A stretch of DNA of 15,593 nucleotides from JBNKEI01 sp050288705. Lineage in GTDB: Bacteria; Myxococcota; Myxococcia; Myxococcales; UBA5297. The translations under genes and the position numbers were made by a program. Positions within the stretch are counted from its first letter, which is position 1. Each line of letters starts with the position of its first letter. Of this stretch, positions 15,250-15,593 are shown piece by piece. The notes beneath the pieces are model-generated. The model saw only the letters and a list, made by a program, of their open reading frames with translations. It did not search any database and was not told where the DNA came from. The stretch lies in NCBI GenBank assembly GCA_050288705.1, contig JBNKEI010000110.1, forward strand, positions 1 through 15,593, in the 5' to 3' direction.

Positions 15250-15400
15250 AAGGGCCCAGGTTTACTTCGAAACAGGTTTTGTTCCGAGAATGAACATACT
15301 TGCTGAAGCAAAGAAATGTAAGTTGTTGAATTTATTTGGTTTTCGTTTTGGCATAACATCTGCAATTGTCTGACAGCGGTTCGGCATTGGGTCGGATTGG

Positions 15401-15441
15401 CGGAAGCTGGTTATGGGCAACCAGCTTCCGTCTAACTTTTT
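15401..15441 (+). terminator. Strong hairpin terminator
   Basis: CGGAAGCTGGTT (15401-15412), loop ATGGGC, AACCAGCTTCCG (15419-15430): a perfect 12-bp stem, followed six bases later by TTTTT (15437-15441). It separates the Yip1-like gene from the next gene. The gap before the U-run is longer than usual. The rest of 15250-15502 holds nothing I can identify. Confidence 0.6.
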
Positions 15442-15494
15442 AGGTTCTTGCCACTTGCAGTTTCTCTGCACAAAAGCGCTCAAACACGGTAATT

Positions 15495-15499
15495 AGGAG
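15495..15499 (+). promoter_or_regulatory. Ribosome binding site of the right-edge gene
   Basis: AGGAG, three bases before ATG 15503; a strong match at short spacing. Confidence 0.55.
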
Positions 15500-15502
15500 A
15501 AC

Positions 15503-15593
15503 ATGAAAAATGACTTCTCCTATTGCCTGAAAGAGTTTGCTCCGGTTGCTGGTCGTACTGCCCAGTTTTTTGCATTAGCCGAACTCGAAAAAC
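15503..15593 (+). CDS. 5' end of an unidentified gene, running off the window
   Basis: Thirty codons are visible, starting MKNDFSYCLKEFAPVAGRTA and continuing QFFALAELEK. The clear ribosome binding site and the terminator upstream support a genuine start. There is no signal peptide. Too little is present to name the family. Confidence 0.65.
   Translation, partial: MKNDFSYCLKEFAPVAGRTAQFFALAELEK

Noticed and set aside
15290..15373. 27-codon + strand open frame before the terminator
   Set aside because: No Shine-Dalgarno sequence and no supporting context.
1..15593. tRNA or rRNA genes, CRISPR arrays, insertion sequences, phage genes
   Set aside because: I looked for cloverleaf arms, spaced direct repeats and transposase or integrase motifs and saw none; the only dispersed repeat is the degenerate palindrome at about 8227-8342.

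Overview
This is about 15.6 kb of a Gram-negative, apparently metabolically versatile (anaerobic or facultative) bacterium. The evidence is a lipoprotein signal on an M48 protease, a periplasmic-binding protein paired with a Cache-domain histidine kinase, a membrane-complex oxidoreductase of the group 4 hydrogenase-related (Ehr/complex I-like) kind, and a cobalamin riboswitch. The mix (Ehr genes, B-box/Yip1 protein, peptide-modifying radical SAM enzyme) is common in Deltaproteobacteria-like lineages, but I cannot place it more exactly.

Positions 1-4868, + strand: a 5'-truncated HycE/NuoCD-like large subunit lacking the [NiFe] cysteine pairs. It is followed by three genes of other kinds: an M48 lipoprotein protease, a ubiquitin-like/Mut7-C putative RNase, and a metallo-beta-lactamase-fold protein. 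Then comes the matching small subunit, a ferredoxin-NuoB/HycG fusion that overlaps the MBL gene by 7 bp. The MBL protein ends in a short tail resembling the C-terminus of the large subunit, which suggests the two subunit genes once abutted and were separated by rearrangement.

Positions 4884-8132, - strand: a two-gene sensory operon, a membrane-anchored amino-acid-type solute-binding protein followed 6 bp later by a Cache-HAMP-histidine kinase. No ABC permease and no response regulator are nearby.

Positions 8133-8886 have no convincing gene. They hold a degenerate long inverted repeat of the CCTCTCCCTC type and a perfect 16-bp palindrome. A small unrecognised + strand gene (8887-9210) then converges on the next operon.

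Positions 9236 to about 11100, - strand: the most interesting locus. In transcription order it has a likely promoter, a complete cobalamin riboswitch, alternative hairpins that could be the expression platform, a good ribosome binding site, a 43-residue precursor-like peptide, and, sharing a TAATG stop/start, a radical SAM/SPASM peptide maturase. This looks like a B12-controlled RiPP system of the kind I recall as CbpA/CbpB.

Positions 11329-15593, + strand: a 944-residue protein of unknown function with Ala/Gly-rich hydrophobic segments, a hairpin terminator, a zinc-ribbon/B-box/Yip1 membrane protein with an extended -10 promoter and clear RBS, a strong hairpin terminator, and the first 30 codons of another gene running off the window.
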